The notes under the pieces: model-generated
What the model was told of the DNA's origin: nothing
The model's input: only the letters and a program-made list of their open reading frames with translations
Databases searched by the model: none
Position numbers and translations under genes: made by a program
Shown here: piece by piece, positions 18,496 through 26,366 of the stretch
Layout: every line of letters starts with the position of its first letter
Position numbering within the stretch: the first letter of the stretch is position 1
Assembly: GCA_905210435.1 (NCBI GenBank)
Contig: CAJLWO010000007.1
Coordinates: forward strand, 8,909 to 72,908
Reading direction: 5' to 3'
Origin: an uncultured Bacteroidales bacterium
Lineage (GTDB): Bacteria; Bacteroidota; Bacteroidia; Bacteroidales; Muribaculaceae
Length of the DNA: 64,000 nt

Positions 18496-19977
18496 TTAGT
18501 AATTGCGGGCAAAGATTACGCGTCGGGCCGAAGGACGTCCGGTCACCATACATACACCGGGAGTGTTGTCGCCGTCAAGAGGTATGCATCTTATAGTGGC
18601 TTTTGTCTCTTCCTTAACTTTCTCTTCGGTTTCGGTAGTGCCGTCCCAGTGTGCGAGAATAAATCCGCCCTTTTCAATCTCTTTCTTGAATTCCTCGTAA
18701 GTGTCGACAGTTCGCGTCATGCTTTCGCGATGAGCCAGTGCTTTCTGATAGATATTATCCTGTATTTTCTCAAGAAGTGCGGCAACTTCTGTTGCTATGC
18801 CGGCAAAAGGCAAAGTCTCTTTTTCAAGGGTGTCACGGCGCATTACCTCGACTGTGCCCTCTTCGAGGTCTCGGGCTCCGATAGCCAGACGTACGGGTAT
18901 ACCCTTTAGCTCATAGTCGGCGAATTTAAATCCCGGGCGACGGTTTTCTGCATCGTCGTATTTTACGCTTATGCCTTTTGCGCGCAGTTCCTCGACTACG
19001 GGAAGCACCGCTTTCGTGATTTCTGCAAGCTGTTCCGAATTTTTATATATAGGCACGATGACCACCTGTATAGGTGCGAGATGGGGAGGAAGCACCAGCC
19101 CGTTGTCATCGGAGTGCGACATGATAAGTGCGCCCATCAGACGTGTTGAGACACCCCATGAATTTGCCCATACGTATTCGGGTTTATTGTCCTTATTGAC
19201 GAATGTGACATCGAATGCTTTTGCAAAATTCTGCCCGAGGTTGTGTGATGTACCTGACTGGAGGGCTTTTCCATCCTGCATCATGGCCTCGATTGTATAA
19301 GTGTTGAGCGCGCCTGCGAAACGTTCATTGGCGGTCTTTACACCTTTGATTACAGGCATAGCCATGAATTTTTCAGCGAATTCGGCATAAAGATTGATCA
19401 TCTGTACGGTGCGGGCCTCCGATTCTTCAGCCGTCTCATGTGCGCAATGTCCCTCCTGCCATAGGAATTCAGCAGTGCGAAGGAACATGCGGGTACGCAT
19501 CTCCCAGCGCATCACATTTGCCCATTGGTTGCAGAGAATAGGCAGATCGCGGTATGAGTGTATCCAGTTTTTGTACGTTCCCCAGATTATGGTTTCAGAT
19601 GTTGGACGTACGATTAGCTCTTCTTCCAGACGTGCTTCGGGATCAACGATGACGCCGTTGCCGTTAGGATCGTTTTTCAGACGGTAATGTGTGACCACAG
19701 CACATTCTTTAGCGAAACCTTCCACATGCTCGGCCTCGCGGCAGAGATAAGATTTCGGTATGAGGAGCGGGAAGTATGCGTTTTGCACTCCGGTTTCCTT
19801 GAACATTTTATCAAGAGTCTGCTGCATTTTTTCCCAGATGGCATAACCATAGGGCTTGATAACCATACAGCCTCTCACCGCCGATGGCTCCGCCAAATCG
19901 GCTTTAACAACAAGTTCATTGTACCATTGCGAATAATTCTCGCTTCGTTTGGTCAAGTTTTTTAATTCCTTTGCCAT
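18496..19977 (-). CDS. proS: Prolyl-tRNA synthetase, archaeal/eukaryotic type
   Basis: ProS charges tRNA-Pro with proline. The 493-residue product is the short ProS form without the bacterial editing insertion, as is usual in Bacteroidota. Class II motifs are visible: motif 2 in ANVMRWEMRTRMFLRTAEF, the RPTSETIIW segment before it, and motif 3 near GARDLEEGT. A C-terminal zinc-like or tyrosine-ending tail (FARNY) closes the protein as in the archaeal type. It has its own -7 promoter box and a strong terminator, so it is monocistronic. Confidence 0.95.
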   Translation of the reverse strand: MAKELKNLTKRSENYSQWYNELVVKADLAEPSAVRGCMVIKPYGYAIWEKMQQTLDKMFKETGVQNAYFPLLIPKSYLCREAEHVEGFAKECAVVTHYRLKNDPNGNGVIVDPEARLEEELIVRPTSETIIWGTYKNWIHSYRDLPILCNQWANVMRWEMRTRMFLRTAEFLWQEGHCAHETAEESEARTVQMINLYAEFAEKFMAMPVIKGVKTANERFAGALNTYTIEAMMQDGKALQSGTSHNLGQNFAKAFDVTFVNKDNKPEYVWANSWGVSTRLMGALIMSHSDDNGLVLPPHLAPIQVVIVPIYKNSEQLAEITKAVLPVVEELRAKGISVKYDDAENRRPGFKFADYELKGIPVRLAIGARDLEEGTVEVMRRDTLEKETLPFAGIATEVAALLEKIQDNIYQKALAHRESMTRTVDTYEEFKKEIEKGGFILAHWDGTTETEEKVKEETKATIRCIPLDGDNTPGVCMVTGRPSARRVIFARNY

Positions 19978-20011
19978 TATGATTGGTGTTTAATATTCTT
20001 TAATGAAAGTG

Positions 20012-20019
20012 CAAATTTA
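20012..20019 (-). promoter_or_regulatory. -7 promoter box for proS
   Basis: The minus strand reads TAAATTTG, an exact TAnnTTTG match, 35 bases upstream of the proS ATG. A TTGG about 20 bases further upstream could act as the -33 element. Confidence 0.6.
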
Positions 20020-20204
20020 CTAATAATTATTTTGTTGACCAACAAGTGCATTCTATTTCAGAGCCGTCGCATGAAATTTAAATCACGATATTGCCGGTTT
20101 TGGTGATATAAATATATCGGTATTTATCGTTGACGGTGTAGAAGTGCATGATATAAATCTTAAATTTACAGCGCCGGATTATAACATTTAAAAAAATTAC
20201 CGCT

Positions 20205-20445
20205 ATGATTATCAGGAGCAAATTGCTGAAATTTTCTATCTTGCCGATGACCTCAGCAAGTGTTTTTTATTTGAATTCAAAAAAATCAGGTCAGCGACGG
20301 CAGAGCCCATCGCAATAAACCGGGACGTTGTTCCGATGCGGAGTTTGTTATCAAGGGCAAGAACGATATAAAATCCAGAAGTAATTACTCTTCGATTGCG
20401 CTCTACGCCGCAGTAATTTGTTCATTTTATCAGCCTGTTAGGTTA
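20205..20445 (+). pseudogene. Relic of an IS982-like transposase
   Basis: ATG 20205 starts MIIRSK, then a one-base shift gives IAEIFYLADDLSK, and a second shift gives DGRAHRNKPGRCSDAEF from 20296. These three pieces, in order, resemble the N-terminus of IS982-family transposases of Bacteroidales (a helix with EIF.LADDF.K, then RAHRNKP and SD.EV). At least two frameshifts are needed. The open stretch after 20345 (NYSSIALYAAVICSFYQP) could be the C-terminal end joined by an internal deletion, but this is weaker. No inverted repeats were found. The relic borders an accessory island. Confidence 0.6.
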
Positions 20446-20463
20446 TACATGCCAATAATCGGT

Positions 20464-21348
20464 CTATCGGCTGGCATTTTTAAAGACATTAATAAATGCT
20501 TGAAGATTGCCATCTGGATTAATTGTTCCATAACTATTATGGCCTTCAATTATAGCAAATACGATTTTTTTGTATTTGTTTTTAAATTCAGGCTCTTGTA
20601 TAACCTGATTAAATAATTGAGCTATGTGCTTGGGCGGATTTTGAAATGCGCCACAACCAAATGCTCCGAGTATAATTGCATCATGACCATGATAAAGACC
20701 AATTCTTAATATTGTGCGCATCTTATTCAGCGTTCCTTCAATCAATTCCGGGGCTATCTCACCATCAACTAATCTCGGTCGGTTCATAGCCGCAACGGAT
20801 ACGAAGGAGATCTTTTCAGGTTTCTCAAGCAAAGAATAGTCTAAAGCCCTGAAAACAGTCGCATATGGAGTATATATTCCGCCGAAATCCTTATCCATAG
20901 GATATTGTCTCCAATTTTTCCTCACATTATATTTTTCAGCATCAGGCATGAACTGATATAACGAACGATATAAGTTTGACCTACGGAATATTGTTTCTTC
21001 CTGTGCCCGACAACCACTTACCACCCCACCTCCGGCAGTTCTTCTATTAGCAAAATTAAGGACAATCGGATTATATCCTTTTCGCTGAATGTCCAAACCC
21101 GCGTTAATGGAATCATTGTTAACGACCGTGATTTCAGTTTTATCGGTTTTGCAAGGTATATCCATTACAGTAAATTCGTGGGTATAGAATCTTGTGTTTT
21201 GCCGCATTTCAAGATCGTCACCAAGAGTGACAGTCACATCATCCGCAGTTATATAACATCCTTCATTGACAATACCAATAGTTTGTTGAAATATATCTGC
21301 AAGGCGTTGCCTGTTTCTTTCGAAATCATTCATTATTTTATTGTTCAT
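20464..21348 (-). CDS. TIGR02452-type macrodomain / bacterial PARG-like ADP-ribose glycohydrolase
   Basis: The 294-residue protein shows the poly(ADP-ribose) glycohydrolase signature GGG-X7-QEE at residues 106-118, with the catalytic glutamates at 117-118, inside a macrodomain fold (VLNFANRRTAGGG, LGAFGCGAFQNPP). Family members remove ADP-ribose from proteins or nucleic acids. The ATG at 21348 overlaps the stop of an upstream fic relic (ATGAACAATAA), so translation was once coupled to a Fic protein; later in-frame starts at 21333 are possible. It is on the same strand as draG and fic upstream. The target is unknown. It may be a repair or antitoxin enzyme against an ADP-ribosylating toxin. Confidence 0.87.
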   Translation of the reverse strand: MNNKIMNDFERNRQRLADIFQQTIGIVNEGCYITADDVTVTLGDDLEMRQNTRFYTHEFTVMDIPCKTDKTEITVVNNDSINAGLDIQRKGYNPIVLNFANRRTAGGGVVSGCRAQEETIFRRSNLYRSLYQFMPDAEKYNVRKNWRQYPMDKDFGGIYTPYATVFRALDYSLLEKPEKISFVSVAAMNRPRLVDGEIAPELIEGTLNKMRTILRIGLYHGHDAIILGAFGCGAFQNPPKHIAQLFNQVIQEPEFKNKYKKIVFAIIEGHNSYGTINPDGNLQAFINVFKNASR

Positions 21349-21435
21349 AGCCTTCGTAGTAGTATGACTGGTCAATGCCGTGAAAAATTACGTTGCGGTC
21401 TTCGGTTTCAGTGGTCAGGGAGTTTTTACGCAGGA
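21338..21435 (-). pseudogene. C-terminal relic of a second fic gene
   Basis: The minus strand encodes TETEDRNVIFHGIDQS followed by YYYEGYEQ and a stop. This is nearly identical to the C-terminus of the intact Fic protein at 22732-23283 (TNETDDRNVIFHGIDQS, then YYYEGYEPD). About 30 residues can be recognised; homology fades towards 21435, where an mcrC relic takes over on the other strand. The piece retained is the class III auto-inhibitory helix (SxxxEG). The catalytic HPFx2GNGR region is gone. Confidence 0.85.
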
Positions 21436-21459
21436 AAAAATGCGCGTGGCACGTCCATT

Positions 21460-21720
21460 GCATCCCTTGAAAAAATGGACAAAGTACTGCCAATAATGCA
21501 GACCGACATCTTTCTGACAATCGGCGACCGCACACTGATTATCGACACCAAATACTATGCGAAGTCGATGGCTAAGAATTTTGATAAACTCAAAATCCAC
21601 TCCGCCAACCAGTATTAGATATTCCCCTACGTGATGAACCACGACCGCAACACACCGGTAAAACCGACGGCATGTTGCTTTATGCCAAAAAAATCCAAAC
21701 TCGAATACTTAGTACGAATA
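21460..21720 (+). pseudogene. mcrC: Relic of mcrC (5-methylcytosine restriction nuclease subunit)
   Basis: From about 21474 the plus strand encodes KVLPIMQTDIFL, GDRTLIIDTKYYAKSM and SANQY, then an in-frame TAG at 21616 (where the family has Gln), IFPYVMNHDRN, and after a one-base shift near 21650, TGKTDGMLLYAKK. This is the C-terminal PD-(D/E)xK nuclease region of McrC, with the DTK catalytic segment kept. The N-terminal half and the mcrB partner are absent. It cannot make an active enzyme but shows that a McrBC-type restriction locus once lay here. Confidence 0.8.
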
Positions 21721-21761
21721 TAATCCCCTATAAAACACGCTATAAATAATATCAAAGCTCG

Positions 21762-22721
21762 TCATAGGCGTTTCTGCAAACTGTATGCTTCCATTACATG
21801 AATAAATTCAGACACTATCTTATTATATTCCTGTTTATAGTATAACGAATCAATATAATTTAAAGGAATAGAGCTGTAGCCAAAGCGTGCGCCCAATATG
21901 GCACATGATATAGCAGCATTAGTATCTGCGTCACCTCCTTCATTTACTATTTTTAATAATCCATCAACAAATGAATCAGCATGCCACAGACTCCAAAGCG
22001 CCGCAGACAGTGCGCGGTAAGTATATCCTATTCCAGGTTGTTTGTCCAGCTCTAAATAATCTATTAATTTTGAGTTATAGGCTAATTTAACAAATTCAGC
22101 AGCTTCCTCATCAAGGCTTAAGGCAAGTTCATAAACTTCTTTATAATCTGGAAGATAATTATTCCATACGAGATTATAAATAATGCGAGAAGCTATCAAA
22201 CAGGAGTACTGACATCTGGGGTCATAATGTGTCAGCATGCATGCGTCTATAATCCATTTCTCATTAAAAGTTGGCCAAAGTCCCATTACAGATGTTCGCA
22301 TTAAAGCGCCATTGGGAGCACTTGATTTCCTGCTGGATTCCCAAATGATTTTTGACGCCAGAAATGGATTCTCCGTATAATCAGACCAAATAAGGACTTT
22401 TATCGTATTTCTTCCTATACCCATAGGTACACCATTATACCATTCCTTAAAATTTACAGCAGCGTCAGATACAATAAACCCTCGACTATTAAATGCCTTA
22501 AGAAGACATATCATCATATCTGTATCGTCAGTCCAATCTCCTTTTACCCATCTTTTGCGGTGTTGATCTTGAATGATCTGATTGTATGAATTGAGACCTA
22601 AAGGGTAGTACCTTTTAACCTCTTCTTTCGTCATGAACTCAGTGCCAAGACCAAGCGCATCGCCAATAGCCTGACCGTACAAGCAGCCTTTTATGCGATT
22701 AATTATTGAAGTATCTAACAT
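21762..22721 (-). CDS. ADP-ribosylglycohydrolase, DraG/ARH family
   Basis: The 319-residue all-helical enzyme carries the metal-binding motifs of the DraG/ARH family: GDALG at 20-24, WTDDTDM at 63-69 and GGDADTN at 262-268. These residues bind two Mg ions and cleave ADP-ribose from modified side chains. The family acts on arginine, serine or nucleic-acid adducts, and the target here cannot be read. It starts 10 bases after the stop of the intact fic gene and is probably translated from the same message. The DNA is more AT-rich than the flanking housekeeping genes, which suggests horizontal transfer. Confidence 0.92.
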   Translation of the reverse strand: MLDTSIINRIKGCLYGQAIGDALGLGTEFMTKEEVKRYYPLGLNSYNQIIQDQHRKRWVKGDWTDDTDMMICLLKAFNSRGFIVSDAAVNFKEWYNGVPMGIGRNTIKVLIWSDYTENPFLASKIIWESSRKSSAPNGALMRTSVMGLWPTFNEKWIIDACMLTHYDPRCQYSCLIASRIIYNLVWNNYLPDYKEVYELALSLDEEAAEFVKLAYNSKLIDYLELDKQPGIGYTYRALSAALWSLWHADSFVDGLLKIVNEGGDADTNAAISCAILGARFGYSSIPLNYIDSLYYKQEYNKIVSEFIHVMEAYSLQKRL

Positions 22722-22731
22722 AAATTGATAA

Positions 22732-23283
22732 TTAGTCGGGTTCGTAGCCCTCGTAGTAATAAGATTGGTCTATGCCGTGGAAGATTACATTCCGGTCATC
22801 AGTTTCATTAGTGAGGGCATTATGAAGAAGGAAACGGAGTTCGAGGTCGTTGATGGGAGAACGCTCCATTGCCTGCATATATTCTTCGCGAGTTATTTTA
22901 CGCCAGTCGACAACTTTGCCAAGTGAACGGCGGAGCATCATATCAAGCCAAATGCGTGCGGTGCGTCCATTCCCTTTCATGAAAGGATGTGCAATATTCA
23001 TTTCGACGTATTTGGCGATTATATCTTCAAATGTAGACTCAGGCATCTTCTCGATAGCTTCAAGTGCGGGAGTAAGGTATAAAGCATTCGCGAATCTGAT
23101 GCCTCCTTTTGATATATTGAGTTTGCGAATTTCTCCGGCAAATGGGTAAAGTTCGTCAAACAGCGCGCGATGAATTGCCTGAAGTCCCGCAGTGGTTCCA
23201 ACTTCAATATCATATACTTTTTTAGAGGCAAACAATTCTTTAGCCTTTTCGATACTTAGTCGGGCAATTTCGTATTGTGTCAT
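22732..23283 (-). CDS. Fic-domain nucleotidyltransferase, class III (C-terminal inhibitory motif)
   Basis: Fic enzymes usually transfer AMP from ATP to hydroxyl groups of target proteins. The 183-residue product has the full active-site loop HPFMKGNGRTAR at residues 99-110, with the catalytic His99. The C-terminus has SYYYEG at 174-179, matching the (S/T)xxxE(G/N) inhibitory motif, whose Glu blocks ATP in class III (NmFic-like) proteins. It is therefore probably auto-inhibited and needs no separate antitoxin. ATG 23283 is preferred to the frame start at 23313, because the ppdK terminator hairpin occupies 23298-23332. It is the first gene of a fic-draG pair. Confidence 0.93.
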   Translation of the reverse strand: MTQYEIARLSIEKAKELFASKKVYDIEVGTTAGLQAIHRALFDELYPFAGEIRKLNISKGGIRFANALYLTPALEAIEKMPESTFEDIIAKYVEMNIAHPFMKGNGRTARIWLDMMLRRSLGKVVDWRKITREEYMQAMERSPINDLELRFLLHNALTNETDDRNVIFHGIDQSYYYEGYEPD

Positions 23284-23297
23284 TTTTTGAAAAATGA

Positions 23298-23332
23298 AAG
23301 GCCGGGATTTCAAAAACTGAAATCCCGGCCTT
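23298..23332 (-). terminator. Terminator after ppdK
   Basis: The perfect 14-bp arms AAGGCCGGGATTTC (23298-23311) and GAAATCCCGGCCTT (23319-23332) have a 7-base loop and are followed on the minus strand by TTTCATTTTTC. They lie 28 bases past the ppdK stop and separate it from fic. Confidence 0.85.
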
Positions 23333-23360
23333 GTTAAACTTATGATTTCTGACTAAGGGA

Positions 23361-26075
23361 TTACTCTTCGATGGCAGCCTGCGCCGCAGCTACGCGGGCG
23401 ATGGGCACGCGGAATGGAGAGCAACTTACGTAGTTCATGCCGAGTTTTGCGCAGAACTTGACTGATGAGGGTTCGCCGCCGTGCTCGCCGCAGATACCTA
23501 CTTTGAGTTCGGGTTTGGTCGAACGGCCTTTCTTGACGCCCATTTCTACGAGCTGGCCTACCCCTTCCTGATCGAGTACTTCGAATGGATCGGTCTTGAT
23601 GATTCCGTGCTCTTTGTAGAATTTGAGGAACTTGGGTGCGTCGTCGCGTGAGAAACCGAATGTCATCTGAGTCAAGTCGTTTGTACCGAACGAGAAGAAA
23701 TCGGCTACAGTTGCAATCTGGTCGGCAGTGAGAGCTGCACGGGGTACCTCAATCATCGTACCTACAAGGTAAGGCAGGCTCTGGCCTTTTTCCTCAAATA
23801 CTTTGGCGGCAGTGATATTGATGATATCGGCCTGGTTCTGGATTTCCTTGAGCGAACCAACCAAAGGTATCATGATTTCGGGGTGAACGTCGATACCGCG
23901 TGCTTTGCATGCAAGAGCTGCCTCGATGATGGCACGTGTCTGCATCTCGGTGATTTCGGGGAATGTGATACCGAGACGGCACCCACGGTGGCCAAGCATG
24001 GGGTTGAATTCCTCGAGCGAGTCAACTTTTGCCTTTACTTCAGCGAGTGTGATGCCCATTTCATCGGCCAGTTCTTTCTGAGTAGCGGTCTGGTGAGGTA
24101 CGAATTCGTGCAACGGGGGATCGAGGAGACGGATAGTTACACCGTAGCCGTTCATTGCCTCGAAGATACCCTCGAAGTCGCCGCGCTGCATGGGGAGAAG
24201 TTTGTCAAGCGCGTGACGACGTCCTTCTTCGTCAGATGCAAGAATCATTTCGCGTACGGCCTTGATACGGTCGCCTTCGAAGAACATGTGCTCCGTGCGG
24301 CACAGACCGATACCCTGAGCGCCGAAGTGACGGGCCTGTTTGGCGTCGCGGGGAGTGTCGGCGTTGGTACGTACGAGAGTTTTTGTATATTTTGCAGCAA
24401 GGTTCATGATTGCGCCGAAATCACCGTCGAGTTCGGGCTCTGCAGTGGGAACCTGTCCGTCGTAAACTTCACCGGTCGAACCGTTAAGTGAAATCCAGTC
24501 ACCTTCCTTATAGACTTTGCCGCCCATTTCAACTGTTTTCTGCTCATAGTCGACCTTGATTTCGCCGGCACCGGATACGCAGCATTTACCCATACCGCGG
24601 GCAACGACAGCAGCGTGTGATGTCATACCGCCACGCATGGTGAGAATACCCTGAGCAACAGCCATACCGCGAAGGTCCTCAGGTGAAGTCTCGATACGTA
24701 CGAGCACTACTTTTTTCTTCTTTTCAGCCCAAGCCTCAGCCTCGTCAGCGAAGAACACTACCTGACCGGTAGCTGCACCGGGAGAAGCGGGAAGACCTTT
24801 GGCTACGACTTTCGCACGCTTGAGGGCGGCTTTGTCGAATACCGGGTGGAGAAGCTCATCGAGTTTCTGGGGCTCCATGCGCATGAGCGTGGTCTTTTCA
24901 TCGATTTTGCCATCGCGAAGCAAATCCATGGCGATTTTAACCATAGCGGCACCGGTACGTTTGCCGTTGCGGGTCTGGAGCATCCAGAGCTTGCCGTCCT
25001 GAATTGTGAATTCCATATCCTGCATGTCGCGGTAGTAATCCTCAAGACGGTTGGCGATTGCTATAAGTTCGGCTGCACATACGGGCATCGACTCTTCGAG
25101 TGAAGGATATTTTGCAGCACGTTCCTCTTCGGAAATACCCTGGAGAGCAGCCCAGCGGCGTGAACCTTCCACAGTAATCTGCTGAGGTGTGCGGATACCT
25201 GCAACGACATCCTCACCCTGTGCGTTGATAAGATATTCACCGTTGAATATGTTTTCGCCGGTAGCGGCATCGCGTGAGAATGCCACACCGGTAGCGGAGT
25301 TGTTGCCCATGTTACCGTAGACCATAGCCTGTACGTTGACGGCAGTACCCCATTCTTCGGGTATCTGATTCATGCGGCGGTAGATGATGGCACGTTCGTT
25401 CATCCAGCTGTCGAACACGGCGCAGATGCCGCCCCAAAGCTGTTCCCAAGCGCTGTCGGGGAAGTCTTTGCCGGTGAAATCTTTTACTGCGGCTTTGAAA
25501 AGACGTACGAGAGCCTGAAGGTCTTCAACATCGAGTTCAGTATCGAGTTTCACGCCCTTCTCCTCTTTCACTTTCTCCATGATTGCTTCGAAGGGGTCGA
25601 TGTCGGCTTTGCTCTTGGGCTTCATGCCGAGCACTACGTCGCCATACATCTGCACGAAACGGCGATAGCTGTCCCATGCGAAACGGGGATTGCCGCTTTT
25701 TTCAGCGAGCGAAGCTACAGTTGCATCGTTCATACCGAGATTGAGCACTGTATCCATCATGCCGGGCATCGACGCGCGGGCACCCGAGCGTACAGATACG
25801 AGAAGCGGATTCGCGGGATCGTCAAATTTCTTGCCGGTAAGGCTTTCTACGTGAGCGATGGCCTTTTCAACATCGCTTTTGATGCGTTTTACAACTTCAT
25901 CTTTGCCATATTGAGTGTACTCTGTACACACTTCAGTAGTGATGGTGAAACCGGGAGGAACCGGCATACCCAACAAATTCATCTCAGCGAGGTTGGCGCC
26001 TTTGCCACCGAGAAGGTTTCTCATCTCGGCATTGCCTTCAGCTTTTCCGTCGCCAAAAGTATAAACTCTTTTCAT
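23361..26075 (-). CDS. ppdK: Pyruvate, phosphate dikinase
   Basis: PPDK interconverts pyruvate, ATP and phosphate with PEP, AMP and pyrophosphate, linking glycolysis and gluconeogenesis in anaerobes. The 904-residue product has the N-terminal ATP-grasp domain (LLGGKGANLAEM near the start), the phosphohistidine domain with GGMTSHAAVVARGMGK near residue 455, and a C-terminal PEP/pyruvate barrel with FGTNDLTQMTFGFSRDD and the catalytic-Cys segment GICGEHGGEP. Length and motifs are complete. It has its own well-formed promoter, a leader of about 135 bases and a strong terminator. Confidence 0.97.
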   Translation of the reverse strand: MKRVYTFGDGKAEGNAEMRNLLGGKGANLAEMNLLGMPVPPGFTITTEVCTEYTQYGKDEVVKRIKSDVEKAIAHVESLTGKKFDDPANPLLVSVRSGARASMPGMMDTVLNLGMNDATVASLAEKSGNPRFAWDSYRRFVQMYGDVVLGMKPKSKADIDPFEAIMEKVKEEKGVKLDTELDVEDLQALVRLFKAAVKDFTGKDFPDSAWEQLWGGICAVFDSWMNERAIIYRRMNQIPEEWGTAVNVQAMVYGNMGNNSATGVAFSRDAATGENIFNGEYLINAQGEDVVAGIRTPQQITVEGSRRWAALQGISEEERAAKYPSLEESMPVCAAELIAIANRLEDYYRDMQDMEFTIQDGKLWMLQTRNGKRTGAAMVKIAMDLLRDGKIDEKTTLMRMEPQKLDELLHPVFDKAALKRAKVVAKGLPASPGAATGQVVFFADEAEAWAEKKKKVVLVRIETSPEDLRGMAVAQGILTMRGGMTSHAAVVARGMGKCCVSGAGEIKVDYEQKTVEMGGKVYKEGDWISLNGSTGEVYDGQVPTAEPELDGDFGAIMNLAAKYTKTLVRTNADTPRDAKQARHFGAQGIGLCRTEHMFFEGDRIKAVREMILASDEEGRRHALDKLLPMQRGDFEGIFEAMNGYGVTIRLLDPPLHEFVPHQTATQKELADEMGITLAEVKAKVDSLEEFNPMLGHRGCRLGITFPEITEMQTRAIIEAALACKARGIDVHPEIMIPLVGSLKEIQNQADIINITAAKVFEEKGQSLPYLVGTMIEVPRAALTADQIATVADFFSFGTNDLTQMTFGFSRDDAPKFLKFYKEHGIIKTDPFEVLDQEGVGQLVEMGVKKGRSTKPELKVGICGEHGGEPSSVKFCAKLGMNYVSCSPFRVPIARVAAAQAAIEE

Positions 26076-26215
26076 TGTGAATTTTATTTGTGTTTAAATA
26101 TTATGAGTATTTGTATTGATTGTCGTTCTGATAGGAATACGGGCGAGAGAGGTTGTATAGGTAGTGGATTATAATATTCCGGTTAATCAGATTGTCGGTT
26201 AACGTTTCCTATCTG

Positions 26216-26246
26216 CAAATATAATGAATATGTTGTCAATCGCAAA
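26216..26246 (-). promoter_or_regulatory. Promoter for ppdK
   Basis: The minus strand has TTTG (26246-26243) and, 19 bases later, TATATTTG (26223-26216), matching both the -33 and -7 elements of the Bacteroidota sigma factor. The start codon lies about 140 bases downstream, leaving a long leader in which I see no clear riboswitch. Confidence 0.75.
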
Positions 26247-26327
26247 ACAATTCTGCATTTTCGTAATTTTTTTAAAAATTTCTCAGCTTTGATGTCAAAT
26301 CATAGATTCAATTCCATTATTTATAAC

Positions 26328-26335
26328 TAATTTTG
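26328..26335 (+). promoter_or_regulatory. -7 promoter box for rlmD
   Basis: TAATTTTG matches TAnnTTTG 32 bases upstream of the TTG start. No -33 TTTG is found at the right distance, so support is moderate. Confidence 0.42.
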
Positions 26336-26366
26336 CGGCAATCATTCATAATAAAAATCACAGACA

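Noticed and set aside
23284..23313. Upstream start of fic at 23313
   Set aside because: The added residues are encoded inside the ppdK terminator hairpin and do not fit the Fic family start.
23883..24491. Plus-strand frame of 202 codons opposite ppdK
   Set aside because: It mirrors ppdK codons in high-GC sequence and has no recognisable domain.
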